Assembly (NCBI RefSeq): GCF_902713425.1
Contig: NC_081217.1
Span: 19,096,659-19,160,658 of the forward strand
DNA: 64,000 nucleotides
From: Acipenser ruthenus
Lineage: Eukaryota; Chordata; Actinopteri; Acipenseriformes; Acipenseridae
Direction: 5' to 3'
Part shown: one piece after another, positions 63,803 through 64,000 of the stretch
How the letters are laid out: every line of letters begins with the position of its first letter
How positions within the stretch are numbered: the stretch's first letter is position 1
Position numbers and translations under genes: made by a program
Notes under the pieces: model-generated
Databases searched by the model: none
Told to the model about the DNA's origin: nothing
Seen by the model: only the letters and a program-made list of their open reading frames with translations

Positions 63803-64000
63803 ATGACAAAATATTGTGCTATAGCATGAAAATGCGTGTTTTACACATTAAGCCTTCAATATCAGACTCATGTCAAGCCCAGGATTTCATTGTGAGGCGA
63901 TGGGTCTTTCTTAATACACAAAAGCCAGTAAGAAATACAGATCACTTATAAATGGATCCCCTTGCAGAAAAAATAGTTATTTTACCATGGGCTGTCTCTT

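Larger units (their letters stand above)
52164..64000. other. probable first intron of the gene starting near 51 kb
   Basis: No coding exon recognised. It holds a SINE at 53043, a LINE piece at 57905, an unclassified repeat at 60380, microsatellites and a SINE at 63539. If the first exon call is wrong, this is simply intergenic. Confidence 0.4.

Overview
This window is vertebrate genomic DNA. Genes are split by GT-AG introns, about two thirds of the window is non-coding, and it is full of microsatellites, tRNA-headed SINEs, MITEs and LINE tails. The SINE whose tail reads GGGCGTCTGCTAAGAAATAA and the overall repeat mix suggest a ray-finned fish, probably a non-teleost such as a sturgeon or paddlefish. 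The lineage is recalled from repeat appearance and not proven.

Layout. 1-6.7 kb: intergenic, repeat-bearing. 6.74-12.53 kb (+): a complete 11-exon GH18 chitinase of the acidic chitinase (CHIA) type, 437 codons. Its catalytic motif is intact, it has no C-terminal chitin-binding domain, and a hydrophobic C-terminus takes that place. 15.23-21.21 kb (-): a complete CD300/pIgR-like (CMRF35-like) receptor with signal peptide, two V-type Ig domains in one exon, a Thr/Pro stalk, a transmembrane exon, and a tail carrying three YVN(V/M) motifs and an ITIM-like YTQI. A duplicated splice acceptor and an extra in-frame tail exon suggest isoforms. 23.76-28.86 kb (+): opticin (OPTC), a class III small leucine-rich proteoglycan, 324 codons in six coding exons, with a likely non-coding first exon and TATA box at 23.75 kb. 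28.9-50.9 kb: a gene-poor stretch with microsatellites, SINEs, LINE tails and a decayed Tc1-like transposase. 50.95-52.16 kb (+): a GC-rich promoter and long 5' UTR exon of a gene whose coding part lies beyond the window. In human the neighbour downstream of OPTC is ATP2B4, so that is the leading guess. 52.2-64 kb would then be its first intron.

The three genes do not form one pathway. The chitinase and the receptor fit innate or mucosal defence, and opticin is an extracellular matrix protein of the eye. A chitinase next to OPTC recalls human 1q32.1 (CHI3L1, CHIT1 ... PRELP, OPTC, ATP2B4), so the block may be ancient vertebrate synteny.

Exon models were built by eye from splice sites, unbroken reading phase and remembered family sequences. 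No alignment or database search was run.
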